From NCBI GenBank assembly GCA_016213735.1, contig JACQZU010000003.1, forward strand, positions 62,001-126,000: a stretch of DNA of 64,000 nucleotides. Direction: 5' to 3'. Below the pieces are notes generated by a model. The model saw nothing but the letters and a program-made list of their open reading frames with translations, was not told the DNA's origin and did not search any database. Shown in pieces: positions 51,482-59,309 of the stretch. Position 1 is the first letter of the stretch, and each line of letters begins with the position of its first letter. Position numbers and translations under genes: made by a program. The DNA comes from Acidobacteriota bacterium. GTDB lineage: Bacteria; Acidobacteriota; Holophagae; Holophagales; Holophagaceae.

Positions 51482-54400
51482 CTAGTACATCCAGCTGAGG
51501 GTGCAGCCGGTCTCCCGGGCGATCTTCTCCGCGAGGTCTGGGTCGTGGCGCAGCTTCATCTCGGGACCGGCCTTGATGCGGGCCCGGAGCCCCGTCCCGG
51601 AGCGGAACTCGAAGAAGAGGGGGATGCTGCCGGGAAACTCCTTCAGCAGGCGCAGAAGGTTCGGGGGGCAGGCCCCCACGGGCAGCTTCACCAGGGCCCC
51701 GTTGAAGCCCTGGCCCTGGAACCCCTCCAGGGGCTCCAGGCTGTGGGCGAAGAGCTTCAGGACGTCCTGCTCCTCGTCCTCCTCCTCGGAGCCGTTGCCC
51801 GCGAGGTGCTCCACCTTGAGTTCGCCCTTGATGCGCAGCAGGGCGTCGGCCACCACCAGGTGGCGGTTCATCTCGAAGGGGCGCAGGCGCTGCTTGGTGG
51901 CGGGGTTGAAGGTGCTGGACATGAGCAGCACCTCCATCTTCCCCAGGGGGTCCTCCACCTTGAGGATGGCCATGGGATCGCCCTTGCGGGTGGTCTTGAA
52001 GGCCACGTCGCTGATCATCACCCCCACCACCACCTCGTCCCCGTCCCCCAGGCGGCCCTCCTGCACGGCCTGGTGCAGGGCCCCGATGGAGCCCACGGTG
52101 TGCACCTTGAGGGCGTCCGCGAACTCGTCCAGGGGGTGGCCCGAGACGTAGAGGCCCAGGGTCTCCCGCTCGGCCCGCAGCCGGTCCTTCCGGGACCAGG
52201 GCTCCACGTCCTCCGGCAGGCGCCACTCGGCGCTGAGGCTGGCCATCTCGGCGTCGTCGAAGAGGCTGGTGAGGCCCGCGTCCGCCGCCCCGCTGGTGGC
52301 GGCGGAGAGGGCGTCCGGGAGCCCCGCCAGGAGCGCGGCCCGGTTGGGCTCCAGGCTGTCGAAGGCCCCGGCCTTGACGAGGGACTCCCAGACCTTCCGG
52401 TTGGCCTTCTGGTGGTCCGTGGACTTCACGGCGTGGAAGAAGTCCTTGAAGCGGCCCTCCTTGGCCCGGGCCTGGAGGATGGCCTCGTAGGCCGCCTCGC
52501 CGAGCCCCTTCACGGCGGCGAAGCCGAAGCGGATCTGCTTGTCGCCCGTGATGGTGAAGTCCAGGCCGCTCTCGTTGATGTCCGGGCCCAGGACCTGGAT
52601 GCCCCGCTCCCGGCAGTTCTGGGTGTACTTGACCACGTCGTCGGTGCGCCCGCTCTTGGTGCTCAGCAGGCCCGCCATGAACTCCACGGGGAAGTTGGTC
52701 TTGAGGTAGGCGGTCTCGTAGGCCAGGGCCGCGTAGGCGGCGCTGTGGGACTTGTTGAAGCCGTAGCCCGCGAAGTACTCGATGGTGTCGAAGAGCTCCG
52801 CCACCCGCCGCTCCTCGAAGCCGTTGGCCTTCCCCCGCTCGACGAAGGCGTCCTTCTCCTTCTTCATCTTGGCCTGGTCCTTCTTGCCCATGGCCCGGCG
52901 CAGGATGTCCGCCTCCCCCAGGCTGAAGCCCGCCACCCGCTGGGCGATCTGCATGACCTGCTCCTGGTAGAGGATCACGCCGAAGGTGGGCTTGAGGATG
53001 GGCTCCAGCTCGGGGAAGGGGTAGCTCACGGGCTCCCGGCCGTGCCGGCGGTTCACGTAGATCTCCGCCATGCCCGCGCCCAGGGGGCCCGGGCGGAAGA
53101 GGGCGTTCAGCGCCACCAGGTCGTCGAAGCGGTCCGGCTGGAGGTTCCGCAGCAGCTGCTTCATGCCGCTGGACTCGAACTGGAAGATGCCGTCGGTGTC
53201 CCCGGCGGCGAAGAGCTCGTAGGTGCGCCGGTCGTCGAAGGCCCGGACGGTCCCCGGATCCACGGGGCGGCCCCGCCGCTGGGCGATGTAGGCCTGGGTC
53301 TTCTCGATCTGGGTGAGGGTCTCCAGGCCCAGGAAGTCCATCTTCAACAGGCCCGCCCGCTCGGCGTCCAGCATCGTGTACTGGACCATCACCTTGCGGT
53401 CCTTGTCCACGCTGAGGGGGGCGAAGTTGGTGAGCTCCTCCGGGGCGATGATGACGCCCGCGGCGTGGACCCCGGTGTTCCTCGCCAGGCCCTCCAGGCG
53501 GGACGCCGTGTCCAGCACCCGGCGCACCTCGGGGTCCTTCTCGTACTGGTCCCGCAGGCCGTCGCTGCGCTCCAGGGCCTCCCGGACGGTGATGGGCTTG
53601 CCGGGCTCCTGGGGCACCAGCTTGGTGAGGTTGTTGGCCCAGGTGAAGTCCTTCTCGAAGACCCGGGCCACGTCCTTGATGACGGCCTTGGTCTTGAGCT
53701 GGTTGATGGTGATGATGCTGGAGACCCGCTCCTGGCCGTACTTCTGGGTGACGTAGTCGATGACCTTCTGGCGTCCGTCCCGGCAGAAGTCGATGTCCAC
53801 GTCGGGCATGGTGATGCGCTCGGGGTTGAGGAAGCGCTCGAAGAGCAGTTCGTGCTGCATGGGGTCGATGTCGGTGATGCGCAGCGCCCAGGCCACGATG
53901 CTGCCCGCGGCGGAGCCGCGCCCGGGGCCCACGGGGACGCCCATCTCCCGCGCCTTGGCGATGAAGTCCCAGACCAGCAGGAAGTAGCCGGGGAAGCCCA
54001 TCTTCAGGATCATCTCCAGCTCGAAGTCCAGTCGCCGGCGGTACTCCTCCTCCGTGTGGCGGAGGCGCCCCTCGGACCAGAGGGCCCGGCACTCCGCGGT
54101 CCTCTCCTCGAAGGCCTGGCGGGTGACGTGGACGAAGTAGTCCTCCAGGCCGAAGCCCGGCGGCACGGGGAAATTGGGCGTCACCGGCTTGCGGCTCAGG
54201 GGGAAGGTCTCCACCTTGGCGGCGATCTCCAGGGTGCGGGCCAGGATCTCCGGGTGCTCCGGGAAGACGGCGGCCATCTCCTCCGGGGTCTTCACGAAGA
54301 ACTGGTCCGAGGAGAAGCGCATGCGCCGCTCCTTGGACTTCAGGGTCTTGGTGCCGATGCAGAGCAGCGTGTCGTGGAGGTCGTGGTCCTCGGCGTTGAG

Positions 54401-55099
54401 GTAGTGGGCGTCGTTGGTGGCCACCAGGGGGATGCCCAGCTTGCGGGCGAGCTCGTGCTGGGCGGGCAGGATGCGGCGCTCCGCCTCGAAGCCCTGGTCC
54501 TGGATCTCCAGGTAGAAGTCCTCCCCGAAGATCTCCCGGAACTCCGCCGCGGCGCGCTCCGCCTGGTCCGCGCGCCCCTGGAGGAGCTTGGCCTGCACCT
54601 CGCCCCCCAGGCAGGCGGTGAGGGCGATGAGGCCCCCGGCGTGGTCCCGGAGGATCTCCTTGTCGATGCGGGGCTTGTAGTAGAACCCCTCGGTGAAGCC
54701 CTTGGAGACCAGGCGCGAGAGGTTGTGGAAGCCCGTGGCGTTCTTGGCCAGGAGCACCAGGTGGTAGCCCGCGTCCCGGGACCCGCTGGGGTCCACGCAG
54801 TCCTCCAGGCCCTCCTCCGCGGTGTCCAGGTTCTTGGCGTCCAGCTTGCGGTCGAAGCGCGAGCGGGGGGCCACGTAGACCTCGCACCCGAAGATGGGCT
54901 TCACCCCCCAGTTCCCCTGCTCGTCCGCGGTCTTCTCGCAGGCGTCCAGCAGCCGCATCATCCCGAACATGTTGCCGTGGTCCGTGACGGCCACGGAGGG
55001 CATCCCGGAGGCCTGGCACTTCTTCACGAGCTCGGGGATGCGGGTCAGTCCGTCCAGCAGGGAGTACTCGGTGTGGAGGTGCAGGTGGACGAACGACAT
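51482..55099 (-). CDS. dnaE: DNA polymerase III alpha subunit
   Basis: A 1205-aa replicative polymerase. The N-terminal PHP domain starts SFVHLHLHTEYSLLDG. The catalytic palm carries PDVDIDFCRDGRQKVIDYV. The polymerase C-terminal modules include the HhH region (YGFNKSHSAAYAALAYETAY) and an OB-fold segment (VGVMISDVAFKTTRKGDPMAILKVED). The length is that of a standard DnaE1. ATG 55099 is the first Met before the PHP motif. Two further residues of C-terminal tail end CTLSWMY. Confidence 0.96.
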   Translation of the reverse strand: MSFVHLHLHTEYSLLDGLTRIPELVKKCQASGMPSVAVTDHGNMFGMMRLLDACEKTADEQGNWGVKPIFGCEVYVAPRSRFDRKLDAKNLDTAEEGLEDCVDPSGSRDAGYHLVLLAKNATGFHNLSRLVSKGFTEGFYYKPRIDKEILRDHAGGLIALTACLGGEVQAKLLQGRADQAERAAAEFREIFGEDFYLEIQDQGFEAERRILPAQHELARKLGIPLVATNDAHYLNAEDHDLHDTLLCIGTKTLKSKERRMRFSSDQFFVKTPEEMAAVFPEHPEILARTLEIAAKVETFPLSRKPVTPNFPVPPGFGLEDYFVHVTRQAFEERTAECRALWSEGRLRHTEEEYRRRLDFELEMILKMGFPGYFLLVWDFIAKAREMGVPVGPGRGSAAGSIVAWALRITDIDPMQHELLFERFLNPERITMPDVDIDFCRDGRQKVIDYVTQKYGQERVSSIITINQLKTKAVIKDVARVFEKDFTWANNLTKLVPQEPGKPITVREALERSDGLRDQYEKDPEVRRVLDTASRLEGLARNTGVHAAGVIIAPEELTNFAPLSVDKDRKVMVQYTMLDAERAGLLKMDFLGLETLTQIEKTQAYIAQRRGRPVDPGTVRAFDDRRTYELFAAGDTDGIFQFESSGMKQLLRNLQPDRFDDLVALNALFRPGPLGAGMAEIYVNRRHGREPVSYPFPELEPILKPTFGVILYQEQVMQIAQRVAGFSLGEADILRRAMGKKDQAKMKKEKDAFVERGKANGFEERRVAELFDTIEYFAGYGFNKSHSAAYAALAYETAYLKTNFPVEFMAGLLSTKSGRTDDVVKYTQNCRERGIQVLGPDINESGLDFTITGDKQIRFGFAAVKGLGEAAYEAILQARAKEGRFKDFFHAVKSTDHQKANRKVWESLVKAGAFDSLEPNRAALLAGLPDALSAATSGAADAGLTSLFDDAEMASLSAEWRLPEDVEPWSRKDRLRAERETLGLYVSGHPLDEFADALKVHTVGSIGALHQAVQEGRLGDGDEVVVGVMISDVAFKTTRKGDPMAILKVEDPLGKMEVLLMSSTFNPATKQRLRPFEMNRHLVVADALLRIKGELKVEHLAGNGSEEEDEEQDVLKLFAHSLEPLEGFQGQGFNGALVKLPVGACPPNLLRLLKEFPGSIPLFFEFRSGTGLRARIKAGPEMKLRHDPDLAEKIARETGCTLSWMY

Positions 55100-55127
55100 C
55101 CTGGCATTCTGGGGCCTGGGCCCGGGG

Positions 55128-55149
55128 GTGGGGGAAGTCCTCCCCCCAC
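55128..55149. terminator. Hairpin between the rhodanese-like gene and dnaE
   Basis: GTGGGGG (55128-55134) pairs with CCCCCAC (55143-55149) around an 8-nt loop, lying after the minus-strand rhodanese-like gene and before dnaE. It could be a terminator or a dnaE leader structure. Confidence 0.4.
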
Positions 55150-55166
55150 AGCGGGAAGGCGCGCCC

Positions 55167-55655
55167 TCAGCGGTAGACCGGCAGCTTCTTGGCCGCCCAG
55201 GCCTTCATGCCGCCCTGGAGGACGTAGATCCACTCGAAGCCCTCCCGGCGCAGCAGGGCCACGGACATGTGCGAGCGGGTGCCCGTGGCGTCCACCAGGA
55301 GGATGGGGCGGTTGCCCGTGGTCCCCCGCAGCTCGTCCAGGCGGTGGGGCAGCTGCTCGTAGGGGATGTTCATGGCCGAGCGCAGGTGCCCCAGCTTGCC
55401 CTTGAATTCCTCGGGGCTCCGCAGGTCCACGACGATGGGGGGGTTGCCCAGCATCAGGACCTCCACCTGGTCGGGGTCCATGACGGGATTCACCTTGGCC
55501 CAGTTCTCCTGGGTCATCTGCCGCAGCTTGATCGCGAGGTAGACCAGCAGGGCCGCGAGGACGATCCCCCCGCCGATGATGATCCCCAGCTCCTCCTCGG
55601 GGGTCCACTCCATGACCAGCAGGGCACTCGGGAAGGCCAGGGCGCACGGGGGCAT
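55167..55655 (-). CDS. Rhodanese-like membrane protein without the catalytic Cys
   Basis: A 162-aa protein. A hydrophobic helix (about residues 23-42, LGIIIGGGIVLAALLVYLAI) anchors it. The rhodanese domain covers about 55-160: VVDLRSPEEFKGKLGHLRSAMNIPY, then LLVDATGTRSHMSVALLRREGFEWIYVLQGGMKAW. The position that holds the catalytic Cys in active rhodaneses is Asp in VDATGTRS, so sulfurtransferase activity is unlikely. ATG 55655 has CGGAG five bases upstream; ATG 55613 lacks it. Confidence 0.82.
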   Translation of the reverse strand: MPPCALAFPSALLVMEWTPEEELGIIIGGGIVLAALLVYLAIKLRQMTQENWAKVNPVMDPDQVEVLMLGNPPIVVDLRSPEEFKGKLGHLRSAMNIPYEQLPHRLDELRGTTGNRPILLVDATGTRSHMSVALLRREGFEWIYVLQGGMKAWAAKKLPVYR

Positions 55656-55702
55656 GCGGGCTCCGGGATTTTCACCAGTATGCTTCCGCTCCCTCCGGGC
55701 CG

Positions 55703-56713
55703 CTACCCGGGCAGGGGCAGGCCCAGGGCCTCCGCCGTCCGGCGGAAGGCCTCCGGCAGGGGGGCCTGGACCTCGATGCGCTGTCCCGAGCCCGGGTGGT
55801 CCAGGGCCAGGCGCCAGGCGTGCAGCATCGGGTGGGGCAGGGCCAGGGAGCGGCCCTCCGGGTCCAGCCAGGCGGCGGGGCCCCCGTAGAGCCCGTCCCC
55901 CAGGATGGGGGAGCCCAGGTGCCGGAGGTGCACGCGGATCTGGTGGGTGCGCCCCGTGAGGAGCTCGCATTCCACCAGGGCCACCCCGGCGCTGCGGGCC
56001 AGCACCCGGAAGCGCGTCTGGGCGGGCCTCCCGGCGGCGCTGACCGTCATCTTCATGCGCTCCGCCCGGTGGCGCGCCAGGGGCTCGTCCACCAGCAGGG
56101 AGCCGGCCTCGGGCAGGCGGCGCCCGTTCCGTGCCAGGGCAAGGTAGATCTTGGCCACCGAGCGGGCCTTGAACTGGGCCTGGAGCGAGGCCTGGGCCGC
56201 GGCGTCCTTGGCCAGGGCCAGGCAGCCCGTGGTGAAGCGGTCCAGGCGGTGGACCAGGCCCGGCCAGGGCAGGGGCGGGACCTCCTCGTCGCCGTCGTTG
56301 TCCTCGTCCACGGTCCTCCCCCCCGCCAGGGTGTCCCCGCCCAGGTCCACCGCCGGGGCCCGGAGCCGCCAGAGCAGGGCGTTGACCACGGTGCGGTCGG
56401 GGTGTCCCGGGCCCGGGTGCACCACCAGGTCCGGGGGCTTGTCCACGATCCACAGGCGGGCGTCCTCGAAGAGGGTGGGCAGGTCCAAGGCTTCGGGCTC
56501 CAGGTGGAGGGCCGGCGGCGCGGCCGGGGGCATCTCGGTCTCCACCAGGGCCCCCGCGCGCAGGCGCAGCCCCGGCTTGGCCGCGGGGACGCCGTCCACC
56601 CGGACGCGCCCCTCCCGGATCCAGGCTTCCCAGCGGGAACGGTTGACCCCGGGGAAGCGCTCGGTGAGGAAGCGGTCCAGCCGGCCCTGCTCCTGCTCGA
56701 TCCGGATCTCCAT
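55703..56713 (-). CDS. RluA-family 23S rRNA pseudouridine synthase
   Basis: A 336-aa pseudouridine synthase of the RluA/RluD type. An N-terminal S4-like domain (residues 1-55, LDRFLTERFPGVNRSRWEAWIREGRVRVDG) precedes the catalytic part with VHRLDRFTTGCLALAK, carrying the catalytic Asp (the typical HRLDxxTSG). RTHQIRVHLRHLGSPILGDGLYG is at the C-terminal side. An acidic insert (TVDEDNDGDEEVPP) sits just before the catalytic motif. Its start overlaps the lgt stop. The target rRNA position is unknown. Confidence 0.9.
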   Translation of the reverse strand: MEIRIEQEQGRLDRFLTERFPGVNRSRWEAWIREGRVRVDGVPAAKPGLRLRAGALVETEMPPAAPPALHLEPEALDLPTLFEDARLWIVDKPPDLVVHPGPGHPDRTVVNALLWRLRAPAVDLGGDTLAGGRTVDEDNDGDEEVPPLPWPGLVHRLDRFTTGCLALAKDAAAQASLQAQFKARSVAKIYLALARNGRRLPEAGSLLVDEPLARHRAERMKMTVSAAGRPAQTRFRVLARSAGVALVECELLTGRTHQIRVHLRHLGSPILGDGLYGGPAAWLDPEGRSLALPHPMLHAWRLALDHPGSGQRIEVQAPLPEAFRRTAEALGLPLPG

Positions 56714-57504
56714 CAGGCCTCGGCCGCCTTGCGCCGGAAGGCCCACACCAGCACCCCGATGCCGAAGAGGATGAAGAGGAAGCCCGAGAGGCGGCCCGTG
56801 GAGAGCCAGGCCTGGCCGAACCACACGCCCCGGTCGGGGTCCCCGCGCCAGGTCTCCATGATGGAGCGGCCGAGGCCCTCCAGGACGAAGTAGGCGCCGA
56901 ACACCGAGCCCTTGCGCGGGCGCTTCCGGTGCAGCAGCAACAGGATCCCGAAGACCGCCAGGTTCATCAGGGAGGTGTAGATCTGCACCGGGTGCAGCGC
57001 CTGGAACAGGGGGGTGCCGGAGAAGCGCAGGGCCGCGGGGTCCGTGAAGGTCACCGCCCAGGGGGCGTGGCACTCGGTGCCGTAGCAGCACCCGGCCGAG
57101 AAGCAGCCCAGGCGGCCGATGCCCTGGGCCAGGGCCAGGGGCGGCGTGAGGGCGTCCATGGTCTCCGCGTAGGGCAGGTGGTGCTTCTTCATGCGCCAGA
57201 AGAAGGCCGCCGCCCCCGCGACCACGCCCCCGTGCACCGCGCCCCCCGCCCGGAGGGTCGAGAGGCTGAAGGCCTGGGAGGCCGGGACGCCGTTGGCCAG
57301 GTCCACGATCACCATGAGCACCTTGGCGCCCACGATGCCCGCCAGGAGCACCGTGATGGCCAGGTCCGTCATGGCCTCCGCCGGAAGGCCGTCCCCCTTC
57401 CCCAGCCGCTTCGCCAGCGCCAGGGCCAGGAAGAAGCCCACCGCCAGCATGAGGCCGTAGGTGCCGACCTCGAAGGAGCCAAGGCTGAAAAGAACAGGAT
57501 GCAT
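56713..57504 (-). CDS. lgt: Prolipoprotein diacylglyceryl transferase
   Basis: A 263-aa integral membrane enzyme that transfers diacylglycerol to the Cys of lipobox-containing prelipoproteins, consistent with several lipoprotein genes in the window. The signature IGRLGCFSAGCCYGTECHAPWAV and the HPVQIYTS segment match the family, as does the first helix block FEVGTYGLMLAVGFF. Length is normal. It is followed by the pseudouridine synthase with a TGATG overlap. Confidence 0.93.
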   Translation of the reverse strand: MHPVLFSLGSFEVGTYGLMLAVGFFLALALAKRLGKGDGLPAEAMTDLAITVLLAGIVGAKVLMVIVDLANGVPASQAFSLSTLRAGGAVHGGVVAGAAAFFWRMKKHHLPYAETMDALTPPLALAQGIGRLGCFSAGCCYGTECHAPWAVTFTDPAALRFSGTPLFQALHPVQIYTSLMNLAVFGILLLLHRKRPRKGSVFGAYFVLEGLGRSIMETWRGDPDRGVWFGQAWLSTGRLSGFLFILFGIGVLVWAFRRKAAEA

Positions 57505-57600
57505 GCGGTCCCCTGGGAAGCTCCATTGGAACCGAGGCGGGAGGGGAAGGCTAGGGCCGGGGCTGGAGGGGGTTCGCGGGAGTCAATGCTGGAGCGGGAA

Positions 57601-57660
57601 ACGGTCACGGACGCGGCCACGGACGCGGCCACGGTGACGGTCTCGGCCTCGGCCACGGCC
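57601..57660. repeat. Ten degenerate ACGGNC hexanucleotides
   Basis: Read in steps of six from 57601, each unit keeps CGG with C or G in the last position (ACGGTC, ACGGAC, GCGGCC, ACGGAC, GCGGCC, ACGGTG, ACGGTC, TCGGCC, TCGGCC, ACGGCC). Its reverse complement resembles the array at 58302-58361 on the other side of the four-helix-bundle gene. Confidence 0.85.
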
Positions 57661-57667
57661 ACGGGGG

Positions 57668-57726
57668 ACGAGAACGAAATACGGCGAGGAGGGAGCGGCC
57701 GTCCCCCTTTCGTTTTTCGTTCTCGT
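57668..57726. repeat. 12-bp inverted repeat, ACGAGAACGAAA type
   Basis: ACGAGAACGAAA (57668-57679) and TTTCGTTCTCGT (57715-57726) are perfect inverted copies 35 bp apart. A near-direct repeat of the left part, ACGGGGAACGAGTACGAAAA, is at 57787-57806. These lie in the gap after lgt. Confidence 0.7.
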
Positions 57727-57841
57727 GCTCGTTTCTCGAGGCCGAGGCCGTGGTTCGTTTTTCGAAAATCGACCTCGGCCAGGAGCACGGGGAACGAGTA
57801 CGAAAAACGGCCCCCCTGTGATCGCCCTGTCATCACCCGCC

Positions 57842-57916
57842 GCCTCCTGCCTCCCGTCCGCGGCACGCGGCCGTGTCTCGGCGAGGGCCGCGCGCCGCGG
57901 ACGGGAGACAGGAGGC
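57842..57916 (+). promoter_or_regulatory. 23-bp hairpin covering the RBS of the four-helix-bundle gene
   Basis: The left arm (57842-57864) and right arm (57894-57916) pair over 23 bp with a single G-U position and a 29-nt loop. The right arm contains ACAGGAGGC, the ribosome-binding site of the gene starting at 57921. If folded in the mRNA, the structure would block translation initiation. Confidence 0.75.
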
Positions 57917-57920
57917 TTCG

Positions 57921-58289
57921 ATGGAAACGACGAAGATGGATCGGCTCGAGCACGAGCGGTTGGACGCGTACGCCGCCGCGGTGGAGTTGGACGCCGCGGT
58001 CATCGCGCTGGCCCGCAGGGCCGGGCGGGGGCACGGGTGGCTGTGCGACCAGGCGGTGCGGGCCAGCGCCTCGGTGGTGCTGAACCTGGCGGAAGGCATG
58101 GGCCGCGAGGGCCTGGACCGCGCGCGGGCGCTGCGCATCGCGCGGGGATCGGCGCTGGAGCTGGATGCCGCCCTGACGCTGCTTCTGAACCGGGGTGCCT
58201 GCAGGGAAGCCGAGCGCGTTGCCGCCAAGCGCTTCACCGTTCGCGTGGTGGCCATGGTGACCGGCCTGCGGAACCGCGCCGCACCTTGA
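57921..58289 (+). CDS. Four-helix-bundle protein (S23/TIGR02436-like)
   Basis: A 122-aa all-helical protein resembling the four-helix-bundle/S23 family: HERLDAYAAAVELDAAVIALARR, WLCDQAVRASASVVLNLAEGMGREGLDRARALRIARGSALELDAALTLLL, and the final basic helix. The middle helix pattern (ASASVVLNLAEGMGR ... ARGSALELDAAL) matches family spacing. The family includes the 23S-intervening-sequence proteins and the Avd factor of diversity-generating retroelements; no reverse transcriptase is present here. ATG 57921 is chosen because of its SD in the hairpin. Confidence 0.82.
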   Translation: METTKMDRLEHERLDAYAAAVELDAAVIALARRAGRGHGWLCDQAVRASASVVLNLAEGMGREGLDRARALRIARGSALELDAALTLLLNRGACREAERVAAKRFTVRVVAMVTGLRNRAAP

Positions 58290-58301
58290 GGGCGCGGGGG
58301 G

Positions 58302-58361
58302 GGCCGTGGCCGAGGCCGGTTCCGTGACCGTGACCGTGCCCGTGGCCGAGGCCGTTTCCGT
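58302..58361. repeat. Ten degenerate GNCCGT hexanucleotides
   Basis: From 58302 in steps of six: GGCCGT, GGCCGA, GGCCGG, TTCCGT, GACCGT, GACCGT, GCCCGT, GGCCGA, GGCCGT, TTCCGT. It is inverted relative to the block at 57601-57660 and lies just after the four-helix-bundle gene. Confidence 0.85.
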
Positions 58362-58614
58362 GGGCGGACTGGGTGCTCTGGCTGGCACCCCACCCCCCAG
58401 CCGTCTATCGGCACTTGCTGCCGACAAACGAAACCCCTACACTTTCCGCATTCAGGACCCGCAGATGACGATCCCCTACCTTCGCCCCACCCCGGCCGGC
58501 GCCCGAAAACCGCCTGTGGGCAAGGCCCGGCCATCTTGGACCGGAACCCTGGAGTTCGTGTTTGCTTTTCGTAGCCCCTTGGGATTTTCAACAGTTACGT
58601 TTTCAGAAACCTGT
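58362..58614. other. Gene-free sequence before the cassette array
   Basis: A transition from GC-rich to AT-richer DNA (for example TTTGCTTTTCG at 58561). No credible gene. An integron integrase, which would normally diverge from this side of the array, is not present. No clear cassette promoter was identified. Confidence 0.55.
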
Positions 58615-58663
58615 TTAGGCGTACTCGTACAGCGGTGCCAGTACGCCTAATTCAAAGTTAGGC
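58615..58663 (+). other. attI-like / first recombination site of the cassette array
   Basis: CCTAATTCAAAGTTAGGC (58646-58663) differs at two positions from the core of the class 1 integron attI1 (CCTAAAACAAAGTTAGGC, recalled). GTTAGGC (58657-58663) is a proper R box. Just upstream, TTAGGCGTACT (58615-58625) and AGTACGCCTAA (58640-58650) form an exact 11-bp inverted repeat with a 14-nt loop. It could also be an atypical attC. Confidence 0.55.
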
Positions 58664-58670
58664 AGACAGC

Positions 58671-59123
58671 ATGCAGAAAGATCTGAAAGTAAACCCTACC
58701 CCAAGCGTTCTCCAATTCGCCGTTAATCCACGCGCCCAGGCATTTTACCTGCGGTTTTGGTTTATCGCTGATCTTCTGATGGCTATTGCAGTTGTTACTT
58801 TTTGGGTTACGATTTTGGTTTGGGTGGGCCGGTTTTTTGGGGTCCTTCGCCCCCTCGAGCCAAATCTTATTCGTACTTGTTTAGGGGTTGGCGGAGTTCT
58901 TTTGGCAGGAATCGCCGCCTACGTTTTGCGTTTATGGTTGCGGCGTGCATACGGCATTGCAGAAGTAATATTTGCGCTGGTGGTCGCTTGGGGAATAATG
59001 AGCGGTAATAATCAGTTTAGTAGATTTGATATTTTAATTGGTTTTGCAACAACTGTATATTTGATTGTCCGTGGTCTTGATAATTGGTACCAGGGGGTCG
59101 AGGACCGTGCTTCAAAAAATTGA
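58671..59123 (+). CDS. Cassette 1: membrane protein, function unknown
   Basis: A 150-aa AT-richer cassette gene. Three to four hydrophobic segments lie near residues 28-57, 65-90, 95-108 and 119-132; the N-terminus and a polar tail (NWYQGVEDRASKN) flank them. ATG 58671 is eight bases after the R box, and no strong SD is seen. No family is recognised. The composition differs from the host genes, fitting cassette origin. Confidence 0.72.
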   Translation: MQKDLKVNPTPSVLQFAVNPRAQAFYLRFWFIADLLMAIAVVTFWVTILVWVGRFFGVLRPLEPNLIRTCLGVGGVLLAGIAAYVLRLWLRRAYGIAEVIFALVVAWGIMSGNNQFSRFDILIGFATTVYLIVRGLDNWYQGVEDRASKN

Positions 59124-59155
59124 TTTACAATGTCAAAGTTTTTGTCTAATCACCC

Positions 59156-59281
59156 GCCTAACCACGCGCTCAACTCGGACCCAGCCGCTACTGTCTTCCA
59201 ATCTCCTATGAACTCTTCAGATTTCTCGTCCCCAACAATCTTCCGGCATACGGCTGGGCCGGTTAGCTTCAATCGTTAGGC
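59156..59281 (+). repeat. attC site 1
   Basis: R'' is GCCTAAC (59156-59162) and R' is GTTAGGC (59275-59281). Inner arms ACCCAGCCGC and CGGCTGGGCCGG form the imperfect hairpin stem. Length 126 bp. Confidence 0.85.
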
Positions 59282-59309
59282 GGCCCCTTTGTATCCAACT
59301 GGAGATTGA

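Larger units (their letters stand above)
57505..57920. other. Gene-free, repeat-rich 416-bp gap
   Basis: No credible gene. It holds the hexanucleotide block at 57601, the inverted repeat at 57668, a CGAAAA-rich section (57740-57812), and the long hairpin at 57842-57916 that directly precedes the next start codon. Confidence 0.7.

Noticed and set aside
57921-58289. Four-helix-bundle gene considered as the Avd factor of a diversity-generating retroelement
   Set aside because: No reverse transcriptase, template repeat or variable gene is seen nearby.
57601-58361. Hexamer arrays considered as CRISPR
   Set aside because: The units are six bases with no spacers and no cas genes nearby.
57505-58614. 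Integron integrase on the left side of the cassette array
   Set aside because: No open frame with tyrosine recombinase motifs on either strand; only repeats and the four-helix-bundle gene.
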